Shown here: positions 7,357-14,179 of the stretch, one piece after another
Position numbering within the stretch: position 1 is the stretch's first letter
Layout: each line of letters starts with the position of its first letter
DNA from: JBCDLI01 sp038745535
GTDB taxonomy: Bacteria; Pseudomonadota; Alphaproteobacteria; Rhizobiales; Rhizobiaceae
NCBI GenBank assembly: GCA_038745535.1
Contig: JBCDLI010000062.1
Location: 1 to 14,352 of the forward strand
Reading direction: 5' to 3'
Length of the DNA stretch: 14,352 nt
The notes under the pieces: generated by a model
Database searches by the model: none
What the model was told of the DNA's origin: nothing
What the model saw: the letters and a program-made list of their open reading frames with translations, nothing else
Translations under genes and position numbers: made by a program

Positions 7357-8100
7357 ATGAAAAAGCTTCTGATAGCGCTTGCCATTTGCACCTTGACCTT
7401 CGTTCCGCACATCGCCTTGGCAGAAACCAACAGGGCGCAAACGGAGGAAATTGTTCGCGAATACCTTCTGGAGAACCCAGAAATTTTGCTCGAGATGCAA
7501 GAAGTGTTGGCAGAACGCGAAGCCGAAGCTGAAAAACTCGCCCGCGCAAATGTGTTCTCGACCCAAGGAAACAGCATTTACAACAATGGTGGCGATCCAG
7601 TTATCGGTAATCCCGACGGCGACGTGACCATCGTTGAGTTCTTCGACTATAACTGCAGCTATTGCCGACGGGCGCACAGCGACGTCCTCGAATTGATCGA
7701 GAACGATAATAATGTGCGCATCGTGATGAAGGAATTTCCGATCCTCGGCCCGAACTCGCAAGCAGCACATACCGTTTCACTCGCCTTCAATTCGCTTAAG
7801 CCGGAAGACTATGCGGAGTTTCTCGACAAGCTGATCACGAGCCCCGGTCAAGCAAACGAAGCCAGCGCTATGGCGCTTGCGTCAACATTTGGAGTGGAAG
7901 AGAGCGCACTGCGAGCAGAAATGGCCAAAGCGACCGTGATTTTGCAAGTTCAGGAGACGTACCAGTTGGCGCAGATGCTGGGCATTTCTGGAACACCCAC
8001 ATACGTCATCGGAGACGAAGTTCTCCCCGGTGCCGTTGGCAGTGATGAACTTGCAAAGCGCATCCAAAAAATGCGCGAGTGCGATAAGACATCCTGCTGA
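7357..8100 (+). CDS. Secreted DsbA-family thiol:disulfide oxidoreductase (ScsC-like)
   Basis: This is a periplasmic thioredoxin-fold enzyme that makes or rearranges disulfide bonds in exported proteins. The 247-residue precursor has a signal peptide ending ALA (20-22). An N-terminal helical region (EIVREYLLENPEILLEMQEV) resembles the ScsC N-terminal oligomerisation domain. The thioredoxin fold begins near VTIVEFFDYNCSYC, with the active-site CSYC at 100-103 and the cis-proline loop GTPTY (P214) near the end. The protein also ends with two extra cysteines, C242 and C247, in ECDKTSC; C247 is the last residue. GGAGAG 3 bases before the ATG is a strong ribosome binding site. The short gap to the M48 protease suggests cotranscription and a shared role in envelope protein folding. 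Confidence 0.93.
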   Translation: MKKLLIALAICTLTFVPHIALAETNRAQTEEIVREYLLENPEILLEMQEVLAEREAEAEKLARANVFSTQGNSIYNNGGDPVIGNPDGDVTIVEFFDYNCSYCRRAHSDVLELIENDNNVRIVMKEFPILGPNSQAAHTVSLAFNSLKPEDYAEFLDKLITSPGQANEASAMALASTFGVEESALRAEMAKATVILQVQETYQLAQMLGISGTPTYVIGDEVLPGAVGSDELAKRIQKMRECDKTSC

Positions 8101-8151
8101 GCGGGTCTATTTGACTTTCCACAAAGCCAAAAAGTTCAAAGACTTGCCCGC
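8101..8151 (+). other. Hairpin region directly after the dsbA-like stop codon
   Basis: TTTGACTTT (8110-8118) pairs with AAAGTTCAAA (8131-8140) with one bulged base around a 12-base loop. A base stem of GCGGG (8101-8105) and CCCGC (8147-8151) encloses it. No T-run follows, so it looks less like a terminator than an RNA-processing or 3'-end-protection element between dsbA and aroQ. The fold is hand-read. Confidence 0.3.
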
Positions 8152-8169
8152 ATTGGTAAGGCGCGATAA

Positions 8170-8191
8170 CCCGCCTGGAAACACAGGTGGG
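8170..8191 (+). promoter_or_regulatory. Hairpin covering the aroQ ribosome binding site
   Basis: CCCGCCTG (8170-8177) pairs with CAGGTGGG (8184-8191) over 8 pairs, one of them G-U, around the loop GAAACA. The 3' arm contains AGGTGG, the ribosome binding site for the aroQ GTG at 8197. Formation of the stem would hide it and lower translation of aroQ. The pairing is seen in the sequence; a control function is inferred. Confidence 0.4.
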
Positions 8192-8196
8192 CGACC

Positions 8197-8628
8197 GTGA
8201 AAAAGATTCTGATTCTGAACGGGCCAAATCTCAATCTGCTGGGTAAGCGCGAGCCAGACAAATATGGTTCTGCGACGCTGGCAGACGTGGAGGCAATGTG
8301 TGCGCACGCGGCGACCGAACTCGGGTTTGAGGTCGATTGCAAACAATCCAATCACGAAGGCGAACTGATTGATGCAGTTCAAAAAGCGGGCGCGGAAAAA
8401 ATGCCTGTGGTCTTTAATCCAGGAGCGTTTTCACACACCTCCGTTGCACTGCGCGACGCCATTTCGGGATCGGATGCGGAAATTTACGAAGTGCACATCA
8501 CCAACATTCATGCGCGAGAGCGATTTCGCCACCACTCGCACGTTTCGCCCGTAGCGAAGGGCGTAATTGCGGGTTTCGGTGTGAACGGTTATCTGCTGGC
8601 GATACAGGCGATCGCTGAGAACAAATAA
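8197..8628 (+). CDS. aroQ: 3-dehydroquinate dehydratase, type II
   Basis: This enzyme converts 3-dehydroquinate to 3-dehydroshikimate, the third step of the shikimate pathway to aromatic amino acids; the type II enzyme forms a cytoplasmic dodecamer. The 143-residue length is standard. Conserved residues are in place: NGPNLNLLGKREP with R18, the catalytic Y23 in KYG, QSNHEG, N74 in NPGAFSHTS with H80, the catalytic H100 in EVHITN, and R111 in HARERFRHHS. The start is GTG, preceded by AGGTGG at a good distance; that site is partly buried in a hairpin. It lies 96 bp after the dsbA-like gene and 36 bp before accB, an arrangement familiar from Hyphomicrobiales. Confidence 0.97.
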   Translation: MKKILILNGPNLNLLGKREPDKYGSATLADVEAMCAHAATELGFEVDCKQSNHEGELIDAVQKAGAEKMPVVFNPGAFSHTSVALRDAISGSDAEIYEVHITNIHARERFRHHSHVSPVAKGVIAGFGVNGYLLAIQAIAENK

Positions 8629-8664
8629 CAACAAACGCGGCAACACGCCGTAAATGGGGGAAAC

Positions 8665-9138
8665 ATGGCCGTTAAAAAATCTGGCTTTGATTCGTCGCTG
8701 GTCAAAGACCTGGCGAAAATTCTCAATGAAACAGACCTAACCGAAATTGAGATTGAGCAAGGCGAGATGCGTGTTCGTGTTTCGCGAACTCCGGCGGCCC
8801 AAGTTGTACAGGCCGCGGCTCCTGCGGCAGCGCCAGCTGTAGCAGCACCGACGGCTGTGCCATCGGCGCCAGCGGCAACTGCACCAAGTGCAGCTGCATC
8901 TTCGGGCAATGAAGTACCCTCACCAATGGTCGGAACGGTTTACTTCTCACCAGCTCCCGGCGAACCCACATTTGTGCAGGTCGGCACAGACGTAAAAGAA
9001 GGTGAAACGCTTCTCATCATCGAGGCGATGAAGGTGATGAACCAAATTCCCGCACCGCGTTCAGGCACGCTCACAGCGTTCCTTATCGAAGACGGTGACG
9101 CGGTCGAGTTTGGTCAACCCATTGCGGTCATCGAATAG
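8665..9138 (+). CDS. accB: Acetyl-CoA carboxylase biotin carboxyl carrier protein
   Basis: AccB carries carboxybiotin between the biotin carboxylase and carboxyltransferase of acetyl-CoA carboxylase, the first committed step of fatty-acid synthesis. The 157-residue protein has an N-terminal region (1-41), a flexible Ala/Pro-rich linker (about 43-80), and a biotinyl domain (about 84-157). The biotin-accepting lysine is K123 in EAMKVMN; valine replaces the commoner leucine after the lysine. The thumb-type segment VYFSPAPGEPTFVQVG is also visible, as usual in bacterial AccB. GGGGGAA precedes the ATG. accC follows after 18 bp, as expected for partners made together. Confidence 0.97.
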   Translation: MAVKKSGFDSSLVKDLAKILNETDLTEIEIEQGEMRVRVSRTPAAQVVQAAAPAAAPAVAAPTAVPSAPAATAPSAAASSGNEVPSPMVGTVYFSPAPGEPTFVQVGTDVKEGETLLIIEAMKVMNQIPAPRSGTLTAFLIEDGDAVEFGQPIAVIE

Positions 9139-9156
9139 AAAGCGGGAGGAGCCTCC

Positions 9157-10509
9157 ATGTTCAATAAGGTTCTGATCGCCAATCGCGGTGAGATCGCGCT
9201 ACGCGTGCTACGTGCCTGCCGCGAGTTGGGTATTCCCACAGTGGCAGTCCATTCAACGGCAGACGAAGAGGCGATGCATGTTCGCCTTGCTGACGAAAGC
9301 GTGTGCATCGGCCCTGCCCCGTCACGCGAAAGCTATCTGAATATTCAAAGTGTCGTTGCGGCCTGTGAGATCACCGGGGCAGACGCCGTGCATCCAGGTT
9401 ACGGGTTTTTGTCAGAGAACGCGAAATTTGCCGATGTTCTCGAAGCCCACGAAATCACGTTCATTGGCCCGACAGCGCAGCACATCCAAGTGATGGGCGA
9501 CAAGATCGAAGCCAAGCGCACCGCAAAATCGCTTGGCATTCCGGTCGTGCCAGGTTCTGACGGCGGCATTTCCGATCCCGAAGAAGCCAAGCGCGTCGCA
9601 AAAGACATCGGCTTTCCGGTGATCATCAAGGCGGCTTCCGGCGGCGGCGGGCGCGGCATGAAGGTCGCCAATTCCGAAGCAGAGCTCTCGATTGCTCTTT
9701 CAACTGCCCGGTCAGAGGCAGCAGCAGCTTTCGGCGATGACGCTGTCTACATCGAAAAATATCTCAGCAAGCCGCGGCACATCGAAATTCAAGTCGTCGG
9801 CGACGGTGAAGGCAATGCAATTCACTTGGGCGAACGCGACTGTTCGCTCCAGCGCCGCCACCAGAAAGTCTGGGAAGAAGCCCATTCACCTGCACTTAAC
9901 GCGTCACAACGCGACGAGATCGGAAAAATCTGCGCGGATGCTGTCTCGAAACTTAAATATCGAGGCGCTGGAACGGTCGAGTTCCTCTACGAGAACGGCG
10001 AGTTTTATTTCATCGAGATGAACACGCGCCTGCAGGTTGAACATCCCATTACCGAAGCAATTACCGGTATCGATCTGGTCCACGAACAACTGCGCGTAGC
10101 ATCGGGCGGAGGCCTATCGGTCAAGCAAGACGAGATCACATTCACCGGCCACGCTATAGAATGCCGCTTGAACGCAGAAGACCCAGTGACCTTCGCGCCG
10201 TCGCCCGGTCTCATTACTCACTATCATACGCCGGGTGGACTTGGCATCCGCGTCGATTCTGGTGTGTTTGCAGGCTACAAAATACCGCCCTACTACGACA
10301 GCCTGATCGGCAAACTGATTGTCCACGGGCGCAATCGCGTCGAGTGCATGATGCGCTTACGCCGAGCGCTTGATGAATTCGTTGTCGACGGCGTGTCCTC
10401 AACTCTGCCGCTTTTCCGGCGTTTGGTGGATAATCAAGATATTGCCGACGGCAACTATGATATCCACTGGCTTGAAAAGTTTTTGAGCGAAAATCAGGAC
10501 GCCGAATAG
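9157..10509 (+). CDS. accC: Acetyl-CoA carboxylase biotin carboxylase subunit
   Basis: AccC uses ATP and bicarbonate to carboxylate the biotin on AccB. The 450-residue length nearly equals that of the E. coli enzyme. The pre-ATP-grasp domain begins MFNKVLIANRGEIALRVLRA. The ATP-grasp domain carries MGDKIEAK, the glycine-rich loop GGGGRGM at 162-168, and QRRHQKVWEE. The metal and bicarbonate site EMNTRLQVEHPITE has E287, N289 and R291, matching E. coli E288, N290 and R292. The C-terminal domain includes GHAIECRLNAEDP. A strong ribosome binding site (GGAGGAG) precedes the ATG. The gene sits in the series aroQ, accB, accC, aat. accA and accD are not in this window. Confidence 0.98.
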   Translation: MFNKVLIANRGEIALRVLRACRELGIPTVAVHSTADEEAMHVRLADESVCIGPAPSRESYLNIQSVVAACEITGADAVHPGYGFLSENAKFADVLEAHEITFIGPTAQHIQVMGDKIEAKRTAKSLGIPVVPGSDGGISDPEEAKRVAKDIGFPVIIKAASGGGGRGMKVANSEAELSIALSTARSEAAAAFGDDAVYIEKYLSKPRHIEIQVVGDGEGNAIHLGERDCSLQRRHQKVWEEAHSPALNASQRDEIGKICADAVSKLKYRGAGTVEFLYENGEFYFIEMNTRLQVEHPITEAITGIDLVHEQLRVASGGGLSVKQDEITFTGHAIECRLNAEDPVTFAPSPGLITHYHTPGGLGIRVDSGVFAGYKIPPYYDSLIGKLIVHGRNRVECMMRLRRALDEFVVDGVSSTLPLFRRLVDNQDIADGNYDIHWLEKFLSENQDAE

Positions 10510-10525
10510 GCGGAAATAAAGCTCT

Positions 10526-11137
10526 ATGCGCACCGGTAGTTCCAAACAGGATACTCTGACGCCGCAAATTTTGCTCAAGGCCTATTCCATCGGCCTTTTT
10601 CCCATGGCCGAGAGCGCGGACGATCCCGAACTCTTTTGGGTTGAACCCAAGGTGCGCGGCGTTATCCCACTCGATGGCCTGCGCGTGTCACGCTCGCTTC
10701 GCAAGACGATCCGGCGCGAAAAATTCTCCATCAAACGCAACTTTGCCTTCCGTTCAGTGATGGAAAAGTGCGCCGAGCCCACTCCGGATCGACCGACCAC
10801 GTGGATCAACTCTCGGATTATCGATCTATACCAGCGGCTTCACCATCTCGATCATGCGCACAGTGTTGAGGCCTGGCTCGATGGCAAATTGGTGGGCGGG
10901 CTTTACGGCGTTTCTCTGGGCGGGGCTTTCTTCGGCGAAAGCATGTTCTCGCGCGAAAGCGACGCGTCCAAGGTCTGTCTCGTCCACCTCGTTATGCATT
11001 TGAAGATGCAGAACTTCGTGCTGCTCGACACTCAGTTTACGACCGATCACCTAAAAACGCTTGGCGCGATCGATGTGCCGAAGGATGAATACGAACACAT
11101 GCTGAAAGAAGCAGTGGACGCTAGCGCAGAGTTCTAG
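10526..11137 (+). CDS. aat: Leucyl/phenylalanyl-tRNA--protein transferase
   Basis: Aat adds leucine or phenylalanine from charged tRNA to proteins with N-terminal lysine or arginine, marking them for ClpS/ClpAP degradation (N-end rule). The 203-residue protein has the family hallmarks: YSIGLFPMAE near the N-terminus, TTWINSRI (91-98), AHSVEAW, GLYGVSLGGAFFGESMFSR and LLDTQFTTDHLKTLGA. E138 and Q170 match E. coli E156 and Q188 with one constant offset. It follows accC by 16 bp, probably in the same transcript; its ribosome binding site is weak (GGAAATAAAG). It converges on the DUF2155 gene with 7 bp between stops. Placement after accBC is common in Hyphomicrobiales. Confidence 0.96.
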   Translation: MRTGSSKQDTLTPQILLKAYSIGLFPMAESADDPELFWVEPKVRGVIPLDGLRVSRSLRKTIRREKFSIKRNFAFRSVMEKCAEPTPDRPTTWINSRIIDLYQRLHHLDHAHSVEAWLDGKLVGGLYGVSLGGAFFGESMFSRESDASKVCLVHLVMHLKMQNFVLLDTQFTTDHLKTLGAIDVPKDEYEHMLKEAVDASAEF

Positions 11138-11140
11138 CAC

Positions 11141-11178
11141 GACGTCAGTTGGTGGGCGGAGGCACCTCTGATGACGTC
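11141..11178. terminator. Two-part inverted repeat at the aat/DUF2155 convergent junction (possible terminator)
   Basis: GACGTCA (11141-11147) pairs with TGACGTC (11172-11178), and inside it GGTG (11151-11154) pairs with CACC (11163-11166). It begins 3 bases after the aat stop and extends into the last codons of the DUF2155 gene on the other strand. No T-run follows either way, so a terminator role is tentative. Confidence 0.3.
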
Positions 11179-11561
11179 TTACACCCTTTCAGCCATACAT
11201 CATAAACTGAGTGCTCAATCGCGTTTAAACCTGGGCTATCTGAGAACATCCAACCGGTAAAAATGCGCCGGATTGTGCGGTCAAGCGTGATCTCGTCCAC
11301 CTCAACAAATGTGGACGGTCCCGGCGATTCCAATTGATCGCGTGAGTTGCACACCCGAGGCGTGATCTGCAGCGCACCAAATTGGACCGTCTCATCAATG
11401 TAGACATCAAAGGAGATGATGCGCCCAGTGATCTTATCGATCCCGGAAAACTCAGCCACCGGCTCTGATTTTGTTGCGGCTTTGGTTGGTACAGACAGCA
11501 AGCAGCAGACTGCGAAAGCAGCGCAGATCGTTTTAAGAGCTGTCGTTGTTTGTTTGTACAT
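11145..11561 (-). CDS. Secreted DUF2155 domain protein, function unknown
   Basis: This small exported protein belongs to a family I know from alphaproteobacteria; its role is not established. From the ATG at 11561 it has 138 residues with a signal peptide (hydrophobic 12-24, cut probably after TKA at 26-28). The mature part shows the family pattern: ITGRIISFDV, FGALQITPRVC, STFVEVDEITLDR, RRIFTGWMFSDSPGLNAIEHSVYDVWLKGC. C71 and C127 may form a disulfide, which would make it a possible client of the nearby DsbA-like enzyme (inference). The frame stays open to a GTG at 11636, but that adds 25 residues before the signal peptide and lacks a ribosome binding site, so the internal ATG is preferred. 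Genomes I recall place an NDUFA12-like gene beside it; none is seen here. Confidence 0.85.
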   Translation of the reverse strand: MYKQTTTALKTICAAFAVCCLLSVPTKAATKSEPVAEFSGIDKITGRIISFDVYIDETVQFGALQITPRVCNSRDQLESPGPSTFVEVDEITLDRTIRRIFTGWMFSDSPGLNAIEHSVYDVWLKGCKTSSEVPPPTN

Positions 11562-11651
11562 TATCTTCGCGCCACTACGCTCCAGATATGGTGAAAAGAC
11601 GGTGAACAAGCGATTAACAAAAGTCTCAGCCGACACAACCGCATTCCAATT

Positions 11652-12344
11652 TCATATCGGCAATTTGCCAACCATCATCTCGCGCTTTGTTCCAAACCCA
11701 GGGCGCTTTTCAACTTCGAAGCCCGCCGCCTGCAAATTCCGGCGTACCCAAGAGGCAGCGGTGTATGTCGCAAATGTTCCGCCCAGGACCGTTTTGGCCG
11801 CCAATTGATTGAGAAGCGTTGCTTCCCACAATTGCGGGTTCTTCGCCGGTGAAAACCCATCCAAGAACCAAGCGTCCACCGGCACTGACAACGAACTCAA
11901 CTGCTCACGCGCATCGCCGACAATGATTTGCAGTTCAGTCTGCTCATCCAATTGAAATAGGTTTGCGCCCGGATGAAGGGTCTGACTGGCCGACTGAAAC
12001 TGCATAGACACCTCCGCCAATTCGGGCCAGCGACCTATCGCTTTTGCCATGTGCTCAAACGGCATCGGATAGGCTTCGAACGACACAAACCGAAGCTTCT
12101 GGTCTTGTGTTCGCAGCACCTCCCACTGACGCCATGTCTCCAGAAAATTCAAACCAGTACCGAAGCCGAGTTCTCCAATTGCGAACGCCTTGGCACTTCT
12201 CCAACGCTCGGGCAAATTGTTACCCTGTATAAACACGTAGTCAGCTTCCGCCCGTCCGTCGGCGCGCGCATAAAACTGGTCGCCAAACGTGGTGGAAAAC
12301 GGCATATCGCCGTCAATCCACGTGAGCTCATCTTTCAATGGCAT
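11652..12344 (-). CDS. mnmD: tRNA (5-methylaminomethyl-2-thiouridine)(34)-methyltransferase MnmD
   Basis: MnmD uses S-adenosylmethionine to methylate 5-aminomethyl-2-thiouridine at wobble position 34 of certain tRNAs, completing mnm5s2U. In E. coli this is the N-terminal half of bifunctional MnmC; here it stands alone at 230 residues. Visible motifs are the SAM loop GELGFGTGLNF (57-67), DAWFLDGFSPAKNPQLW with D162 (matching the DGFAPAKNP signature of MnmC), GTFATYTAASWVRRNLQAAGF and KRPGFGTKREM. Its ATG overlaps the start of the divergent FAD oxidoreductase gene in the string ATGGCAT, so its promoter must lie inside that gene. A weak ribosome binding site (GAAGG) sits very close to the ATG. 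Confidence 0.94.
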   Translation of the reverse strand: MPLKDELTWIDGDMPFSTTFGDQFYARADGRAEADYVFIQGNNLPERWRSAKAFAIGELGFGTGLNFLETWRQWEVLRTQDQKLRFVSFEAYPMPFEHMAKAIGRWPELAEVSMQFQSASQTLHPGANLFQLDEQTELQIIVGDAREQLSSLSVPVDAWFLDGFSPAKNPQLWEATLLNQLAAKTVLGGTFATYTAASWVRRNLQAAGFEVEKRPGFGTKREMMVGKLPI

Positions 12345-13453
12345 CGCCTTCGCCCCGTCCCTTTCAACTTGTCACGCCAGCCCCCGACATCGTCGTTATC
12401 GGTGGCGGGATTGTTGGCTTGTGGAGCACTTGGGTCGCCGCACGCAAGGGCATGCTCGTCCAATTGATTGACGAGGCCACGCTTGGTTCGCGCGCCAGCG
12501 GCGGCATCCTTGGTGCGCTCATGCCACACCAACCGAACTCATGGTCACCCAAGAAGCAATTTCAGTTGGACGGGCTAATCTCCCTGCCCCACTGGGTTTC
12601 AGCAATTGAGAATGCGACTGGCAAACAATGCGGCTACGACCGCGTTGGTCGTATCATGCCAATCAATCATCAAGAAAAGCGACGGCAAAGCCAGATATGG
12701 GTCGACGGCGCGAAGATGAATTGGCCAGACGCGCTCACTTGGCGTGTTACCGATGACCATCCGGCACCTGATTGGGCCACCAATACGGCGAGCCATGGCT
12801 GGAATGCAGACACGCTGTCTGCGCGGATTAATCCCCGCGCACTGGTCGATGCTCTTGTGAAGTGGGTGCGCGAGCAGCCGAATGTCGCGGTCTGCGAAAA
12901 CATGCGCATGGACGCTGAGACCCTTAAAAAGCTCGTCGTCCCAAAGATTGTATCCGCCGGCGTCGGGTCTTTCTCCTTGGTCAATAAAGATGAACCGCGC
13001 CGGGCCGGTAAACCTGTGAAAGGCCAAGGCGCAACATTGCGGCCAATACATCCGATCAACTCAAATGCGCCAATCATCTATGATCAAGGCACCTATGTTA
13101 TCGCCCACGCGGACGGAACTATCGCGGTTGGTTCCACATCTGAAAACGAGTTTGCAGAAGCACAAACGACGGATCAGCAACTGGATGAAGTGATCGCCTC
13201 TGCAACCGCCATGTGCGAAGCGTTGGAAGGCGCACAGGTTATAGAACGCTGGGCTGACACACGGCCCAAAGCGGGCAAACCCGATCCGCTGTTAGGCCAC
13301 CTCACCGATCACAAAGACACAATTATTGCGACGGGCGGATTTAAAATCACCTTCGCGATTGCACACCTCATGGCTGAGATTGCCGTGGATTTGGCGAGCG
13401 GCACAGAGCGCGAAATCCCCGATGCCTTTCGGCCGGCCCTGCGCTTGAAATAG
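12338..13453 (+). CDS. FAD-dependent oxidoreductase (DAO family), probable MnmC C-domain counterpart
   Basis: This 371-residue protein is of the D-amino-acid oxidase/DadA family. The FAD-binding Rossmann segment DIVVIGGGIVGLW (17-29; GGGIVG 22-27) starts the fold, followed by the LIDE acidic end and SRASGGILGALMPH. A late ATGGFKITFAIAHLMAE segment is the second FAD contact typical of the family. Family relatives include the oxidative domain of MnmC, which turns cmnm5s2U into nm5s2U, the substrate of MnmD. Head-to-head pairing with mnmD makes that role the best guess, but overall similarity to MnmC is loose, and an amine oxidase of other specificity remains possible. An in-frame stop lies 4 codons before the ATG and no later start precedes the FAD motif, so the start is firm. 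The ribosome binding site is poor. It converges on the SDR gene with 6 bp between. Confidence 0.85.
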   Translation: MASPSPRPFQLVTPAPDIVVIGGGIVGLWSTWVAARKGMLVQLIDEATLGSRASGGILGALMPHQPNSWSPKKQFQLDGLISLPHWVSAIENATGKQCGYDRVGRIMPINHQEKRRQSQIWVDGAKMNWPDALTWRVTDDHPAPDWATNTASHGWNADTLSARINPRALVDALVKWVREQPNVAVCENMRMDAETLKKLVVPKIVSAGVGSFSLVNKDEPRRAGKPVKGQGATLRPIHPINSNAPIIYDQGTYVIAHADGTIAVGSTSENEFAEAQTTDQQLDEVIASATAMCEALEGAQVIERWADTRPKAGKPDPLLGHLTDHKDTIIATGGFKITFAIAHLMAEIAVDLASGTEREIPDAFRPALRLK

Positions 13454-13459
13454 CTATGG

Positions 13460-14179
13460 TCAGCCCTTTGTCCGCAGTGTTGAACGACCGCCATCCACGC
13501 CGATAACTTGGCCGCTGATCCAACCACCCGCATCGGTCAAAAGCACTTCTGCCAAGGCGGCCATGTCTTCCGCTTTGCCTAGGCGAGGTATTGCATGCAT
13601 GCCTGCTATTGCTTTGGCCATTTGCTCAGACGAGGTCATGGGTGCGGCAAGCTGGGTGTCTGTCAGGCTTGGTGCGATAGCATTGACCCGAACCGTCGGT
13701 GCCAATTCTGCCGCCAATGCTCTGGTTAACCCTTCGACCGCGCCCTTCGCCATCGCTACCGACGCATGGGAAGCAAAACCCTGCTGCACAGCTACCGTCG
13801 AAAACAACAGCACCGAACCACCATTCCCGGCCTTGAGCGCTGGAAGAGCATGCTGAATCGCTTTTGCAGCAGATGAGGCGTTCAATTTGAAATCATGCAG
13901 GAAATCATCTTCCTTAAACTTCGTTAGCGGACGCAGATTGATTGTCCCCACAGCATAGACAAGTCCGTCTATGTCCGATCCCGCCTCGGCCACCGCAGCG
14001 CCAAGTTGCTCGTCATCCAAAACGTCAGCTGATGTGTGCGACGCCCCAAGCTCGGTCGCCAACCCCGCCGCGTCACCGGCCCGACTGCTTAGGTGAAGTG
14101 AGTGGCCACCGGCGACCAGCTTTCGCGAGATCGCGGCTCCAATTCCACCGTTGGCTCCGAAAATAAGATACTTGCCCAT
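13460..14179 (-). CDS. SDR-family oxidoreductase-like protein with altered active site
   Basis: This 239-residue protein has the classical short-chain dehydrogenase/reductase fold. The cofactor loop GANGGIG is at 8-14, SADV at 50-53, YAVG (75-78) replaces NNAG, the structural N100 is present, and the C-terminal end GQVIGVDGGRSTLR is typical. A basic residue in SSR (31-33) fits NADP(H) use. The catalytic YxxxK motif is not intact: the aligned stretch is VAMAK (141-145), so valine stands where the tyrosine should be, while K145 is kept. The preceding catalytic serine aligns with S127 or T128. I recall similar alphaproteobacterial proteins with a HASIAMAKGAVEG signature, so this is likely a family trait rather than damage. 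The substrate is unknown and the protein may not catalyse ordinary dehydrogenation. It diverges from the photolyase-like gene. GGAG lies about 11 bases before the ATG. Confidence 0.9.
   Translation of the reverse strand: MGKYLIFGANGGIGAAISRKLVAGGHSLHLSSRAGDAAGLATELGASHTSADVLDDEQLGAAVAEAGSDIDGLVYAVGTINLRPLTKFKEDDFLHDFKLNASSAAKAIQHALPALKAGNGGSVLLFSTVAVQQGFASHASVAMAKGAVEGLTRALAAELAPTVRVNAIAPSLTDTQLAAPMTSSEQMAKAIAGMHAIPRLGKAEDMAALAEVLLTDAGGWISGQVIGVDGGRSTLRTKG

Noticed and set aside
7204..7770. 188-codon minus-strand open frame across the M48/dsbA boundary
   Set aside because: It lies opposite two well-supported genes, including the CSYC active site, and has no recognisable domain.
8810..8905. 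Ala-coding repeat-like stretch as a possible DNA repeat
   Set aside because: It is the normal Ala/Pro linker of AccB, with varied codons and no fixed repeat unit.
9143..9156. GGAGG/CCTCC inverted repeat around the accC ribosome binding site
   Set aside because: The loop would be only two bases, too short for a stable hairpin; the sequence is explained by a strong ribosome binding site.
11973..12467. 164-codon plus-strand open frame opposite mnmD
   Set aside because: It runs antisense to conserved mnmD motifs and overlaps the oxidoreductase start; composition is typical of a shadow frame.
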